Shown here: positions 53,101 through 64,000 of the stretch, piece after piece
How the letters are laid out: the number at the start of each line of letters is the position of its first letter
Position numbering within the stretch: the first letter of the stretch is position 1
Assembly (NCBI GenBank): GCA_022393335.1
Contig: JAJEKB010021314.1
Coordinates: forward strand, 1,429,381 to 1,493,380
DNA from: Macrotrachela quadricornifera
Lineage: Eukaryota > Rotifera > Eurotatoria > Philodinida > Philodinidae
Reading direction: 5' to 3'
DNA length: 64,000 nt
Notes under the pieces: generated by a model
What the model was told of the DNA's origin: nothing
What the model saw: only the letters and a program-made list of their open reading frames with translations
The model's database searches: none
Translations under genes and position numbers: made by a program

Positions 53101-55750
53101 TCTTTAATAGGGACGAAAAAAGATATTTGTACCAAACACAAGTCTTCATAGATATGTTTGGTAACTTTTCGAACGATTAAATATAATTATAGACGATTAA
53201 AAATTGTTAATTACAATTAAAATATGATGCTCTTCTTACATATATTTTCAAAATTTTCCTCTAACTCGCTGCTAATTAGTTGTAAACAAGCATATAAATC
53301 AATAAAAAAAATTGTCATTTGGCATCATATAAATACATTTTCTTTCTCTCATTCGTAATTTGTGTAAAGGATATTTGACGGTAGTTTTTACTTCCTATTG
53401 TTGTAACGAATTTAATATTCTACAAAATCATAAATTGCAATAAGCTAGAACCCAAAAGAATCAAAAATTAGAAACATTTTACGAAATAGTACTCATTATA
53501 TGAGATGAGATTTTTCAAAGTAATTTCTGGTATTTAAAATGCAATAGATTGTGATCATTTCCATTAATATATTGAAAGCAAAGTAAATTGAACATTTTGT
53601 TGAACAAACTTTCTTCAAATTTCAATGAAAGTAAACCTAAACTACAAACATCATCTTTAGTTTTCATCAAAGATTTGCTCTCAATAATTTAATTTCACAT
53701 TAGAAGAAAATTCTAATTCTACTTGATTAATTCTCATTTTCTCAAGTTACTTCTAAGTGATCGGAAAATGAACAAACATTTACAACAGGGACTATCTAAT
53801 CTCATCATAGTTTTACTTTCATATACAAACGATGAAATTTTTATTATATATAGTTTTGTAAAGTTTTCACAAATTATATCAAAACATCAATAAAAAAAAA
53901 TAGAAATTTCATTCGATTATTGAGTGATTCATATCTTAAAATATATGTAATAGGTGTTATGAATTTCAATGTATAATTCCTCAACAATCATTATTACGTA
54001 TTCAAGTTTGGGATTGGGATTTAGCATCGGTAAATGATAAGATTGCTGAAACATCTATTGATATTGAAAATCGTTGGTTTTCATGCCATAGAGCAACATG
54101 TGGTTTACCAAGACGATATGACAGGTATATTATTAATTGTCTATTGAAAAAAAATTTTTCTTATATAGAAACTATCTGTTATTTTAGTGCTGGTTATAAT
54201 GCTTGGCGTGATACAAAAAAACCATCAACTATTTTAGAACGGCAATGCGTACAATCAGGTTTGAATGTACCACTTTATACGGAAGATAATCATTCGTTAG
54301 CTATTGGTGCCAAATCTTTTATGTGTGATCCTGAATGTATTGAATTTGTCACGAATGGAACCGCAAATACTATGGCATATCGTAAAGTTCATCATGAAAC
54401 AAAAGATGAATATATTAAACAAAATACAGCATTAGCTGCACTTCATTCTTGGGGACGTGAAATTGATCGAGTAAGAAATTTTTTTCTTAATTTTCATTAA
54501 AAATATTCAATTTAAAAAAAATATAGAAAGGTGCTTTGCTAAGTGAACATATTGAGTGTCGATCACTTATTAATCCAGAATATCCTGACATTATACAAGG
54601 CACATTAGAAATGTGGTTAGATTTTTTTCCAATGTCTCGACCACCATCTAGTGCACCAATTGATATAACTCCACCAGAACCAAAGGCATATGAATTACGT
54701 TTAACTGTTTTTAATACAACAGATGTCGAATTAAATGATGAAAATATCTTAACAGGAGAAAGAACATCGGATATTTATGTAAAAGCATGGATTTTAGGAG
54801 AAAATGAAGATGCACAAGAAACAGATGTTCATTATCGGTTAGTTTTTATATGAATAATAAAATAAAATCAAAAAAAGAATTATTTTATTTATTATTCTAA
54901 TAGATCATTAACAGGCGAAGGAAATTTTAATTGGCGATTGATTTATAAGTTTAATTATTTAGACATTGAAAGAAAAATTATTTATGATAAAAAAAGTTCA
55001 GTTTTTCAAATTGGAGCTATAAAAGAAAAAATTCCACCAAGAATTGTTATTCGTGTTTATGATTCGGATCTTATTTCAGCTGATGATTTTCTTGGTGAAT
55101 GTATTCTTAATTTAGCACGATTTCCAATCGGTGCAAAAACATCAAGACGATGTAAAGCTGGTGTACTTAAATCAAGCCATCCACATACTAATTTATTTGA
55201 AAGAAGACGTATTACTGGTAAGATTAACTCTTTTTTTATTATTTTAAATAAGTCTTTGTATTAATTTATTTAGGTTGGTGGCCAATGCTTGCTGCAAGAG
55301 CACCTGGAAGCACTCTTGCTGACGATGCATTGGGAGTATGTTACAATCAATAAATAAACAAAATAATTTTTTTTGTTTAATAGGGTAAACTTGAAGCTGA
55401 ATTTGTTATTCTTCCAGCTGACGAAGCTGAACAAAATCAGGCAGGTAAAGGACGTGAAGCACCACAACCACTTGAACCACCAAAGTTAGTATTATTTGAT
55501 TAGTTGTATTAGAAAAAAAAGTCAAATAAATCTTATTTTTTCTAGTCGTCCAAAGACTTCATTTTTATGGTTTACATCTCCATTAAAAACATGTCAGTAT
55601 GTTATTTGGCGGAATTTTAAAGGACCAATATGTCTTGGTGTAATTTTATTTATTTTTGTCATTTTTCTTTTACTTGCTCTTTGGTCAATTCCTGGAGAAG
55701 TTGTTAAACAAACATCAAATAAAATTTTTCGTAACAATGGAGGTTCTTAA
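44198..55750 (+). CDS. OTOF: otoferlin-like ferlin (multi-C2 membrane protein)
   Basis: I traced 33 exons: 44198-44345, 44413-44857, 44923-45090, 45155-45332, 45395-45457, 45517-45723, 45781-45827, 45888-46494, 46566-46892, 46949-47320, 47385-47537, 47589-47760, 47814-47938, 47996-48130, 48777-48947, 49014-49169, 49226-49399, 49460-49700, 50682-50791, 50854-51033, 51090-51177, 51225-51349, 51405-51485, 52446-52516, 52564-52633, 52681-52994, 53954-54124, 54188-54470, 54527-54837, 54904-55217, 55274-55335, 55384-55484, 55546-55750. They sum to 6375 nt, 2124 aa (otoferlin about 2000). Order: C2A (MALTIFLF), C2B ([15 protein letters not shown]), C2C, FerA/FerB ([16 protein letters not shown]), C2D ([12 protein letters not shown]), the WWSKYYAS linker, C2F ([13 protein letters not shown]), C2G ([13 protein letters not shown]), and a C-terminal membrane helix. 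Ca2+-binding Asp clusters are intact in C2D, C2F and C2G and absent in C2A, as in otoferlin. The role is Ca2+-triggered vesicle fusion. Confidence 0.92.
48131..48776 (+). other. 646-bp ferlin intron containing foreign-looking DNA
   Basis: Neighbouring ferlin introns are 45-65 bp; this one is ten times longer. A 69-codon frame at 48481-48690 has a base composition less AT-rich than its surroundings. I do not recognise it. A transposon remnant is the simplest reading. Confidence 0.4.
49701..50681 (+). repeat. dispersed repeat, copy 2, with hairpin (ferlin intron)
   Basis: This 981-bp intron contains, at about 50236-50545, the blocks shared with the aminopeptidase intron (CTATAACATGA, TTGACAGAGA, GTCCAGGCTC, AGCAGAAAACGGCCTATCTT). 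A perfect 18-bp stem CCAGGCTCATTCAATATA with its complement lies at 50324-50341 and 50356-50373. A G-run (GGGGCGGGGGGAGGG) sits near 49848-49862. Confidence 0.55.
51544..52407 (-). mobile_element. decayed, internally deleted mariner in a ferlin intron
   Basis: The intron 51486-52445 holds an 864-bp element starting TTGGGTTGATAAG and ending CTTACCAACTCAA, inverted-repeat ends that match the full mariner at 23.8-25.05 kb. TA stands on both sides (51542-51543, 52408-52409). Segments near 51640-51720 and 51840-52270 align by eye with both ends of the other copy's transposase, in the same orientation. The middle, including the second catalytic Asp region, is lost or replaced. Intron splice sites remain intact, so the ferlin gene is not broken. 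Confidence 0.85.
52995..53953 (+). other. 959-bp ferlin intron without recognised content
   Basis: It lies between AA|GTAAGT and GTAATAG; joining restores the C2F frame (FGKCYEF). No coding segment or clear repeat was seen. It is one of four ferlin introns over 600 bp. Confidence 0.5.
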
Positions 55751-56081
55751 TAAACAAAACTTTTTAATAAATAAATATAAATTTAATCTTTTTATGTCTT
55801 TTTTTACTATTTAACATTTAATAAAGATTATTTACTTTATTCTTTACTTCGTTTTTTTTTTGTTGAAAACTGTTAGGAAAATTAAAATGTAAAGTTTACA
55901 AATATCTGCTCATATATTCTTCAATACATTTTTTTAGACCATATTTCGTAAGAAACAATCGATGTTACTGTAATTACGCAAGAGAAAAGAAATTTCACTA
56001 TATAAAAAAGAGGTTTAATATAATTCTAAAAAAATAAATTTCTTATTTTTTTTTATAAAGAAAAAAATTATTGTATTTTAG
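55751..56081. other. intergenic gap, ferlin to ataxin-10-like gene
   Basis: 331 bp, AT-rich. It ends TTGTATTTTAG directly before the ataxin-10-like start codon, an acceptor-like sequence compatible with spliced-leader addition. No other feature. Confidence 0.5.
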
Positions 56082-58115
56082 ATGTCATCTTCTGATGAAA
56101 TTCTTTCATATTTAAATGATTTTTCTCATCTTGCAAATTTTCTTAAAGAAAAATCCCACTTAGTATTACCGGATTCAACATTTTATCATATTGCAAAATA
56201 TTTTCTTTCTCAACCAATATCTATTGAAGGACTATCAGTTCAACGAAATTTATATGGAAGATTACGGTCATCATCATTAGATCAATGTGAAATTGATCTA
56301 TTCATATATAATATTAAAGAATGTATTAATATAAATTCTGAACAATTAATTAAAATATTTCTTCAATATTTACATAATATTAATCGATTATTACCAGAGA
56401 ATTTTCATGATATGGCTTATTTATGTACAATAATTGTTTTGCCAAATATTAATAAAAATATTATTGCATGTATTATATGTGCATATTTACAAATGAATAA
56501 ATTTAATAATACAAGATATGATTTAATTATTAATAATTTATATGAAAATGATGATGATAATGAAGAAGATAATTCATGGATTGATCAATTAACTAAAATA
56601 CTTATTGAAAAAGATAATCAATGGTTAAGAAAATATTATTTAGAAAAAACTTATACACAAGAATTATTACATGCTATTGATATACATAATCAAGAAAATA
56701 TTTTTAATATTCAACCATTAAAACAACATTTAGAAGAATTACATTCAGAAATGATTGAAAAAATTGAGTTAGTATTCAAATATATGATTTTGTATTCAGT
56801 AATCTTACAATAGAGGAGCGTGTACTGTTAGCTAAATTGATTAATTCTCTCGATGAGAAACTAACGAATGAAAAATTTAGGTATAAAAATGAATTAAAAA
56901 AAGTTTTCTTCACTATTATATGGATAAAACATAGTATTGTTCCGATCGATTATGAAATTTGTAGGACTTCTCTTTCATATAATCCGAACGACAATGCGTT
57001 TTATCCTTATAATAGTAGAGAGGATATTTTAATGATTGATGAAAAATACCGCTTTTTATGAGTTACAGGAAAAGTTCTTTCTACTATTATAAGAATGCAA
57101 CATAGAGTTATTCAGATCATATAAAAAGAACATCTTTAATAACGCCCGATTGACTCGAATATGGCCAATCGATTTAACTAACAGTACACTCTCGTCCATT
57201 GTTAGTGAATATGATAAATTAGAAACTAAGTTAATATATTCTTCCTTATGACTGTAACCTAAGACGTACAATCAAAATCCGTTTTTGTTTGAAGTAAACT
57301 GTTGTATTAAAAATAGTATTAATGAATACTAGCAGAATAGAAAGGATTAAGTTAATAATTAAAAAAAAGAATAGATTACAATTATCATAGATAGATAATT
57401 TTTGTCTCTATAGAATGTATATAGAGAAAGTGAAAGAAATTCAATAATGAGATATACAATTTCTAATAATTCCTTTCTTTTTAGTTTAACTGGTGTATCA
57501 TCTTTAGAAGATCTTCATGCAATATTATTATCTTATGTAACAAATTATCGTTCTAATGATTCTATACATGAATTATCTCTTATTCATTTATTATCATCAA
57601 CAAATAATTATCCGAATGATCTTCATATATTATTTTCTTGTTCATTGATATCAATTATTAATCCAAATAAACATTCTAAAATAACTCTCAAATTATTTCG
57701 TCATTTAATTATTTTAATAAATAATTATTATATAAATCAACAAGATTTATTAGATGATAATCGTTATCGTTTAATGATTGTTTATCTTATTTCCAAACTT
57801 CTTTGTGAACTTCATAAACGTCGTTCAAATAATGAACATGAATGGTATCGTTTATATATTGATATTCCACAAGAACATCCATTACCAACATTTGATTTAT
57901 TTGCTGATTTACTTTGTTTATTAGCAACATTATGTTATAATCATATTGATTGTCAAAATCAAGTTCGACAAGTATCAGGTACAATTGAATCAATTTTATC
58001 TATGACACAAATTGATTTAAATCAACCAAAATCTCAAGCATGTGTTACTTGGTTAATAAAATGTTTAACTGAATATAATGAAGAGAATAGAAATTATATT
58101 AAACAAATAAAATAA
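56082..58115 (+). CDS. ATXN10: ataxin-10-like protein
   Basis: Exons 56082-56767 and 57485-58115 join to 438 aa (human ataxin-10 is 475). The protein is all-helical and hydrophobic, as expected for armadillo-like repeats. Near its end, FDLFADLLCLLATLCYNH and QNQVRQVSGTIESIL, with an ASN/WLI block after it, parallel the conserved ataxin-10 C-terminal domain (FKxDLIRLIGNLCY, QNQVRELDGIPLIL). The family has roles in neuron survival and cilium/cytokinesis signalling. The donor GA|GTTAGT is moderate, so the exon 1 end may shift slightly. The 717-bp intron carries an inverted-repeat element. The start codon directly follows TATTTTAG. MLH1 begins 37 nt after the stop codon on the same strand. Confidence 0.72.
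56810..57205. mobile_element. ~400-bp inverted-repeat element in ataxin-10-like intron
   Basis: GTGTACTGTTAGCTAAATTGATT near 56819-56841 recurs inverted as AATCGATTTAACTAACAGTACAC near 57167-57189. Inside, a ~25-bp unit (TTCTTCACTATTATATGGATA, about 56908) recurs directly (57082) and inverted (about 57012). The layout indicates a non-autonomous DNA element built of nested repeats. Confidence 0.6.
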
Positions 58116-58152
58116 ACGTTTTTTTTCTTTCTTTCTTTCTTTGTGTTTTTAG
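58116..58152 (+). promoter_or_regulatory. intercistronic region with splice acceptor directly before MLH1 ATG
   Basis: Only 37 nt separate the ataxin-10-like TAA from the MLH1 ATG. They consist of a long pyrimidine tract (TTTTTTTTCTTTCTTTCTTT) and GTGTTTTTAG abutting the ATG. There is no room for a promoter. Bdelloids are known to use spliced-leader trans-splicing, so this is probably a trans-splice acceptor within a polycistronic unit. Confidence 0.65.
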
Positions 58153-60871
58153 ATGAATAAAAAAATTGTTAAACTTGATGAAACAGTTGTTAATCGTATA
58201 GCTGCTGGAGAAATTGTTGTACGACCATGTGCAGCTATAAAAGAACTTGTAGAAAATAGTTTAGATGCTGGTTCACATACAATACAAATTCATGTTAAAC
58301 AAGGTGGTTTAAAATCAATTGAAATTCGAGATGATGGATGTGGAATAAGTAAAGTTGATTTACCACTTGTTTGTGAACGTTTTGCTACATCAAAATTAAA
58401 AAATTTTGATGATTTATATCATTTAAATACATATGGGTTTCGTGGTGAAGCTTTAGCTTCATTAAGTTATGCTGGACATGTTAAAATTATTAGTAAAATA
58501 GCAGAAAGTCCATGTGCATATGTTTGTGAATATGAAGATGGAAAAATTCGACCATCAACATCAATTAAACCTTGTGCAGGTTAGAAAATAACTCATAAAC
58601 AAAAAAAGGAATATTTCATTTATTCTTATTTAAAAATTTATCTCACGTGATCCACGTAAGCAGTAGATCACGTAGGCATGCTAAACAGTTTCTCACAATC
58701 TCTCGAAAAAAACAATAAAAATTCTGAATTTTCAGAATTTTGTCTGCAACATCCTCGAGAACTCATTAGAGATACCGATTTTAATAGGGTTAAATAATGA
58801 AAATAAATCTTTATTATTAAAACTAGGCACAAATGGTACATTAATTATTATTGAAGATTTATTTTATAATAATCCAATACGTTTAAAAATGATGAAATCA
58901 CCTTCTGAAGAATATACACGAATGGTTGATTGTGTAATGAAATTAGCATTACGTAATACTCATGTTTCATTTTCACTTAAACGTGATACACAAATTGAAT
59001 GTGATGTTCATACAAATGGAAAAGAAACAAATATATTACATAATATAAAAATTTTATATGGTGATAATATAATTAAAGATATTTATGAAACAAAAATTGA
59101 TTTAAATGATACACCTTATAAATTTCAATGTAATACATATTTTACTGGAACACAATATTCAGTTAGTTTTATTTATTTTTCAAATAAAAGCTAAAGAATT
59201 TTATTTTTATTTATATTAGTGTTCATCAAAAACTTCATCAAATTCAATGATATTTATTCTTTTTATTAATGGACGTTTAGTTGATTGTCAACCATTAAAA
59301 AAATCTATTCAACAAATGTATTCAGTTTTAATTAATAAACAAACATCACCATTTGTATATCTTGATTTAATAATGGATCCAACAACATTAGATGTTAATA
59401 TACATCCAAGTAAAAATGAAGTTAGATTTTTACATGCTGATCCAATTATTGTTGCAATTGTACAAGCAATTGAACATGTTATTGTTTCAAAATCAGCTAA
59501 ACAAACAACAACAACAACTCAATTAACATTTCATATAGTTAGTTTTTATTATTTATTTATTTTAGAATATTATCAATAGTAATTAAATTTTCTATCTTAT
59601 TTATATGATCGATTAAACCATGAGATCTAATTCATTCAACACTCATGGAAGAGGAGAGGTATACATCCTCACAAAAAATGAAAATTATTCATTGATAGCC
59701 AATAAAATAAATACTAAAGAGTTTTTCATAAGTCTGGTTTTCCTTTGATACAGTCCAATATCAGAATATTGATTATATATAAATAATAATGATTGGTAAC
59801 TTAAGTATAGTTTTATTCATTTTTTAGACTCCAACTTCTATGGCTTTAGTCCCTCCAACTCCTAAAGATTCAGTTGAAACTGATGGTACATCAAAGAAAA
59901 CATCTTCTGATACAATAAATTCAACTGTAAAAAAGGCAAATATTAATTCAAATCCATCTCATACTATTCGTACATCAAGTCGTGATCAAAAACTTGATAA
60001 ACATCGTTATCATAATAATTCAATATCAATTCCAAAAAAATCTACAACAACTTCAACAATAATATCTCCATTAGCATCAATTATATTTCCACGTACAACA
60101 AAATTAACATCAATTGAAAGATTACGGCAATCAATTGATGATGAATGTGATAAAGATTTATTAAATATAATACGAAATTTTGTATATGTTGGAACAATTG
60201 ATGGACAATCATCACTTATTCAACATGATACACAATTATATTTAATACATACAAGACATTTATCACAAGAATTATTTTATCAATTATGTATTTATCATTT
60301 TGGAAATATGGGAACAATTCGACTTGAACCACAACCACCTTCAATTGAAGTCATTTAGAAAATATTTCATTTTTAAATAAAATAAATTGTATTTTTTTTT
60401 CTTTTTTTTTTCTAGGAACTTATTCGTCTTGAAACAGATAATGAAGAAATAATTGAATATGTAATTGATCTTTTAAAAGAACGTCGTGAAATGCTTGAAG
60501 ATTATTTTTCATTTCGTATTTCATCAACAGATCCAATATGTTTAGAAACTCTTCCAATTTTACTTGATACATATGTACCTAATCTTGATTATTTACCACA
60601 ATATATTCTTCGTTTAAGTAAAGAAATTAATTGGACAGATGAATATGAATGTTTTCGTACATTTGCTGATGAAATATCAAAATTTTATTCTTATCGAATG
60701 CATATTTATTCAAAAGAAGATGGTGATACAGAAGAAAAACAATATTGGGCTATTGAACATTTAATTTATCATGCATTTAAAACAATGCTTGTACCATCAA
60801 AACATTTACGACAAGCTTTTATTAAATTAACTGAAGTACAACAATTATATAAAGTATTTGAACGATGTTAA
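58153..60871 (+). CDS. MLH1: DNA mismatch repair protein MLH1
   Basis: Five exons (58153-58579, 58827-59161, 59220-59537, 59828-60349, 60416-60871) join to 685 aa (human 756). The N-terminal GHKL ATPase has all motifs: [10 protein letters not shown] (catalytic Glu and Mg-binding Asn), DDGCGI, FATSKL and [10 protein letters not shown]. The start NRIAAGEIV is near-invariant in MutL homologues. The transducer domain ([23 protein letters not shown]) follows, then a Ser/Thr/Lys-rich linker and the C-terminal PMS2-dimerisation domain ([21 protein letters not shown]). The protein ends KVFERC, the hallmark MLH1 terminus. It acts with a PMS partner in nuclear mismatch repair and meiotic recombination. 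The gene is intact. Confidence 0.96.
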
Positions 60872-61144
60872 TCAAAAACAAAAAATTTCTTTTTTATTAT
60901 AATATTAACAAGAGACTGTTCAAAATTTGTTATTTATTTTTTTATTATTAAAAAAAAATTTTGAATAAATAAAATTTAAAAAAAAAAAAAGATGAAAATA
61001 TTACATAATATCATATTATCGATGTCTTATTACAGTTAAAATATAATGTTGATAACAGAAAATGTACGTAATATTCTTCACACATTCTTTTCTTTTTTTT
61101 TTTTCTTTATCTAAACATAAATTGTTAGAGGTTAGATTAAAATA

Positions 61145-63512
61145 ATGAGTGAAAGAATGACAACGTTAATAGAAGCAAATGATGAAAATGAAGATATCGT
61201 CTTTCCTTTACTTAAAACAACAATACCTATTTACAATGATATTAGTACTTATGAATCTAAACTATTAAATTCAAATAATAATAATCATCAACATGTTCAA
61301 TATGATTTAGAAAAATCAACTAAAATTTTATTAGATAAAAATGAATATAAACCAGTAACAATCTCATTTTATAATATTAATTATATTATTGGTGATAAAA
61401 ATATTAAAACTAAACGATATTTTCCATGTAAAACAGATATAATTCCATTTTGGAAATTAATACCAACTAAACAAATACTTACTGATGTTTCGGGTATTTT
61501 TACTCCTGGAATGAATGCTATTTTAGGTATTATACAAATTTTCATTATTATGATATACATTTAATATAATATATTTGGTTTTTTTCTTAATAGGACCAAC
61601 TGGTTGTGGAAAATCAACTCTACTTGATATTCTTGCAGATCGAAAAGATAAGTATGGCTTATCAGGAAATGTACTTGTATCAGGACAAACTCGTCCTAGT
61701 TACTTTAAATATATAATTGGTTATGTTATTCAAGATGGTAAAAATAATTTATTTAGTAATGTTTTATTTTCTTTCTTTTATTTATATATTATTTTAAGAT
61801 ATAATTAGTGAAACATTAACTGTTCGAGAAAATCTTCAATTTTCAGCTAATGTTCGTTTACCACGTTCAATTAAAATTCATGAACGAATTAATCGTGTTA
61901 ATCAAATTATTCAAGATTTAGATCTTCAATCATGTGCTGATACTCTTATTGGAACGGATTTTGTTCGAGGTGTATCAGGTGGAGAAAAAAAACGAACAAC
62001 TATTGGAATGGAATTAGTACTTTCACCTAATATACTTTTTTTAGATGAACCAACAACTGGTAAAAGAAAATTTTTTTGTTTTTATTTATTTTAAATTTTC
62101 TTTTTCTCAAAATAGGACTTGATGCATCTACAGCACAAAATGTAATGAGTTGTTTATATAAATTATCAAGACAAGGACGTAAATTACTATAAAAATATTT
62201 GTATAAATTATAAAAATTTTTATTTTATTAAAGGAACAATTATATTTTCAATTCATCAACCACGTTATTCAATATTTAAATTATTTGATACAGTTCTTTT
62301 TCTTTCAGCTGGTCATAATATATATTTAGGTCCACCGAATAATGTTTTATCTTATTTTTCTTTACATGGATATAAATATGAAGAACATGATAATCCAGCA
62401 GATTTTATACTTGATATTATTATTGAATCAAATAATTTATCTTCAAATAAACTTCAAACAACTTATCTTAATTCAACAATGTATTTAAATATATCTGAAA
62501 TATTAAAAAATGAATTAATTGAAAATGATAATAAAAATAAAACTAATTCTTTATTAAAATCTGATATATCACCAACATATATAAATGAATTTTATTATGT
62601 TGCACATCGAACATTTTGTAATGTTATAAGAAATCCATCATTAGTTGCATCACAAATTGTTTGTTCAATTATATTTAGTTTATTTACAGGTTTAATATTT
62701 AATAAATTAGAAAAAACAGTTGATCCAGGTGTTTATAATCGTTTTGGAGCAATTTTTTTTATAATATCTTGTCAAACACTTGGTGCAATGAGTGCATTAG
62801 AAACATTAATTAAAGAACGAGCACTTTTTATTCATGTAAATATTTTCTAATAAAATTTATATATATAAGAATTTCATATTATAGGAAAATGTAAGTGGTT
62901 ATTATCGAGTATCAAGTTTTTTTCTTGCTAAATTAATTATTGATCTTCCATTGGTACATATTATTCCATCTATGATTTATTCAATAATAGCATATTTTTT
63001 AACGGGTCTTCGTCGATCATATACTCATTTTTGGATATTTTTTGTAACTAATCTTATATCAAAAATTTTTGGTGCATCAATGTGTTATTTTGTTGCTGCA
63101 AGTACTTCAACATTTGGTAAAATATTTATTGATTTGAAGTTTTATTTTATTTTTTATTTAAGGTGTTGCTCTTGTTGTGGTTATATGTTGTTATGTAACA
63201 ATGATGCTTTTTAGTGGATTTCTTATTGATTTAGAAAGTATTGTTATTTTTCTTCGATGGGTTAAATGGATAAGTGTTTTTCGTTATGCATCAAATATTT
63301 TAGCAATAAATGAATTTAGAAATTTTACTTTATGTTTATCAGCTGATAGTGATGTATGTCCAATGAAAGGTGAAGAAATTTTATCACATCGTCATATATA
63401 TTATAATACAAATTGGGATATATGGAAAAATATCTTAATTTTATTATTAATAACTGTTATATTTTTTATTATGGCTTATATTCAATTATTACGTATTAAA
63501 AAATTTAAATAG
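61145..63512 (+). CDS. ABCG-family (ABCG2-like) half transporter
   Basis: Seven exons (61145-61526, 61594-61737, 61799-62059, 62116-62178, 62234-62835, 62885-63116, 63163-63512) join to 677 aa. The nucleotide-binding domain comes first, the reverse order typical of ABCG: Walker A GPTGCGKST, Q-loop IQDD, signature VSGGEKKR, Walker B ILFLDEPTTGLDAST and switch His in SIHQP. About six membrane helices follow, with the re-entry block SGFLIDLESI and a Cys-containing loop (CLSADSDVC). The N-terminal ~100 residues are hydrophilic and Asn-rich. Half transporters dimerise to export lipids or xenobiotics. The substrate cannot be told. All exons are intact; introns are 50-70 bp. Confidence 0.93.
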
Positions 63513-64000
63513 TAGTTTTGCAAGAAATATTCTTTGTTATATCAAAATTTAGAAATAAAATTTATTAAAAATAATTTTAAGTAAAAAAATTCAATTATAG
63601 AACTATTGTATTAATAAAAATTTTGTTGCTTTTTATGGTCATTCTCATGTTCTTGTTTAAATGAAAGTTCGTGTATGGTTACTCTTTCTACATTTGGAGA
63701 GAAGGCGAATGTGAAAACATACATACCTTCTATCAGCAATAAAAATCATCATATTATCATAGATAATTTAATCTTATCTTAATTACAAATTATTTATTCA
63801 TAATAATTCAAAATTATCAAGTTTGTTTTCTAACTATAATTTCAATTTATTAGATTAATCGAAAAATATTTTGCATGTCTATTAATTATTAACTCTTTCA
63901 GGTCAATAGTACAACCTTTGTACCCTCTGACGTATTGATTTACCTTTGACTGAAAGTCTAGAAGAAACTAACTTCACTTTACTTTTCGTGTTTTTTTTTT
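63513..64000. other. 3' flank of the ABCG gene
   Basis: 488 bp of AT-rich DNA with AATAAA-like signals shortly after the stop codon (near 63554). No gene is seen before the window ends in a T run. Confidence 0.5.

Noticed and set aside
1..64000. CRISPR arrays, tRNA, rRNA or bacterial operon features
   Set aside because: No regularly spaced direct repeats, cloverleaf sequences or rRNA blocks were recognised by eye; the window is clearly spliced eukaryotic DNA.

Overview
The window looks like nuclear DNA of a bdelloid rotifer (Adineta/Rotaria type). It is AT-rich, its genes carry many short GT-AG introns (mostly 49-90 bp), and it mixes ordinary animal genes (otoferlin-type ferlin, MLH1, ataxin-10, MRPS10, ABCG transporter, rhodopsin-like GPCR) with genes of bacterial or fungal character that carry introns (YihY/BrkB membrane protein, secreted intradiol dioxygenase). 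It also holds a bdelloid-style arginine ADP-ribosyltransferase and mariner DNA transposons. The taxon is inferred from gene content only.

Layout. 0.3-2 kb: ADP-ribosyltransferase gene on the minus strand, broken by an in-frame TGA. 2-11.9 kb: gene-poor DNA with small inverted-repeat (MITE-like) elements, a degenerate tandem repeat and possible retroelement debris. 11.9-23.4 kb: one gene of 15 exons whose joined frame encodes a single ~2787-aa type II membrane protein with three complete M1 (aminopeptidase N) domains. 23.8-25.05 kb: full-length mariner with TA target duplication and a transposase carrying two Trp-to-TGA stops. 25-30.4 kb: gene-poor, with two long foldback repeats. 30.5-31.5 kb: GPCR. 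35.1-40.1 kb: signal-peptide RidA protein, YihY/BrkB protein and secreted intradiol dioxygenase. 43-43.8 kb: mitochondrial ribosomal protein S10. 44.2-55.75 kb: otoferlin-like ferlin with 33 exons and ~2124 aa. One of its introns holds a second, decayed mariner and another holds a dispersed repeat also present in the aminopeptidase gene. 56.1-60.9 kb: ataxin-10-like gene followed after only 37 nt by MLH1, a candidate operon resolved by spliced-leader trans-splicing. 61.1-63.5 kb: ABCG half transporter.

Exon models were built by hand from splice signals and reading phase. Every multi-exon model except the ADP-ribosyltransferase joins to an exact multiple of three with no internal stop, which is the main support for them. 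The strongest unusual items are the triple-catalytic-domain aminopeptidase, the ataxin-10/MLH1 operon candidate and the cluster of putatively transferred metabolic genes at 35-40 kb.
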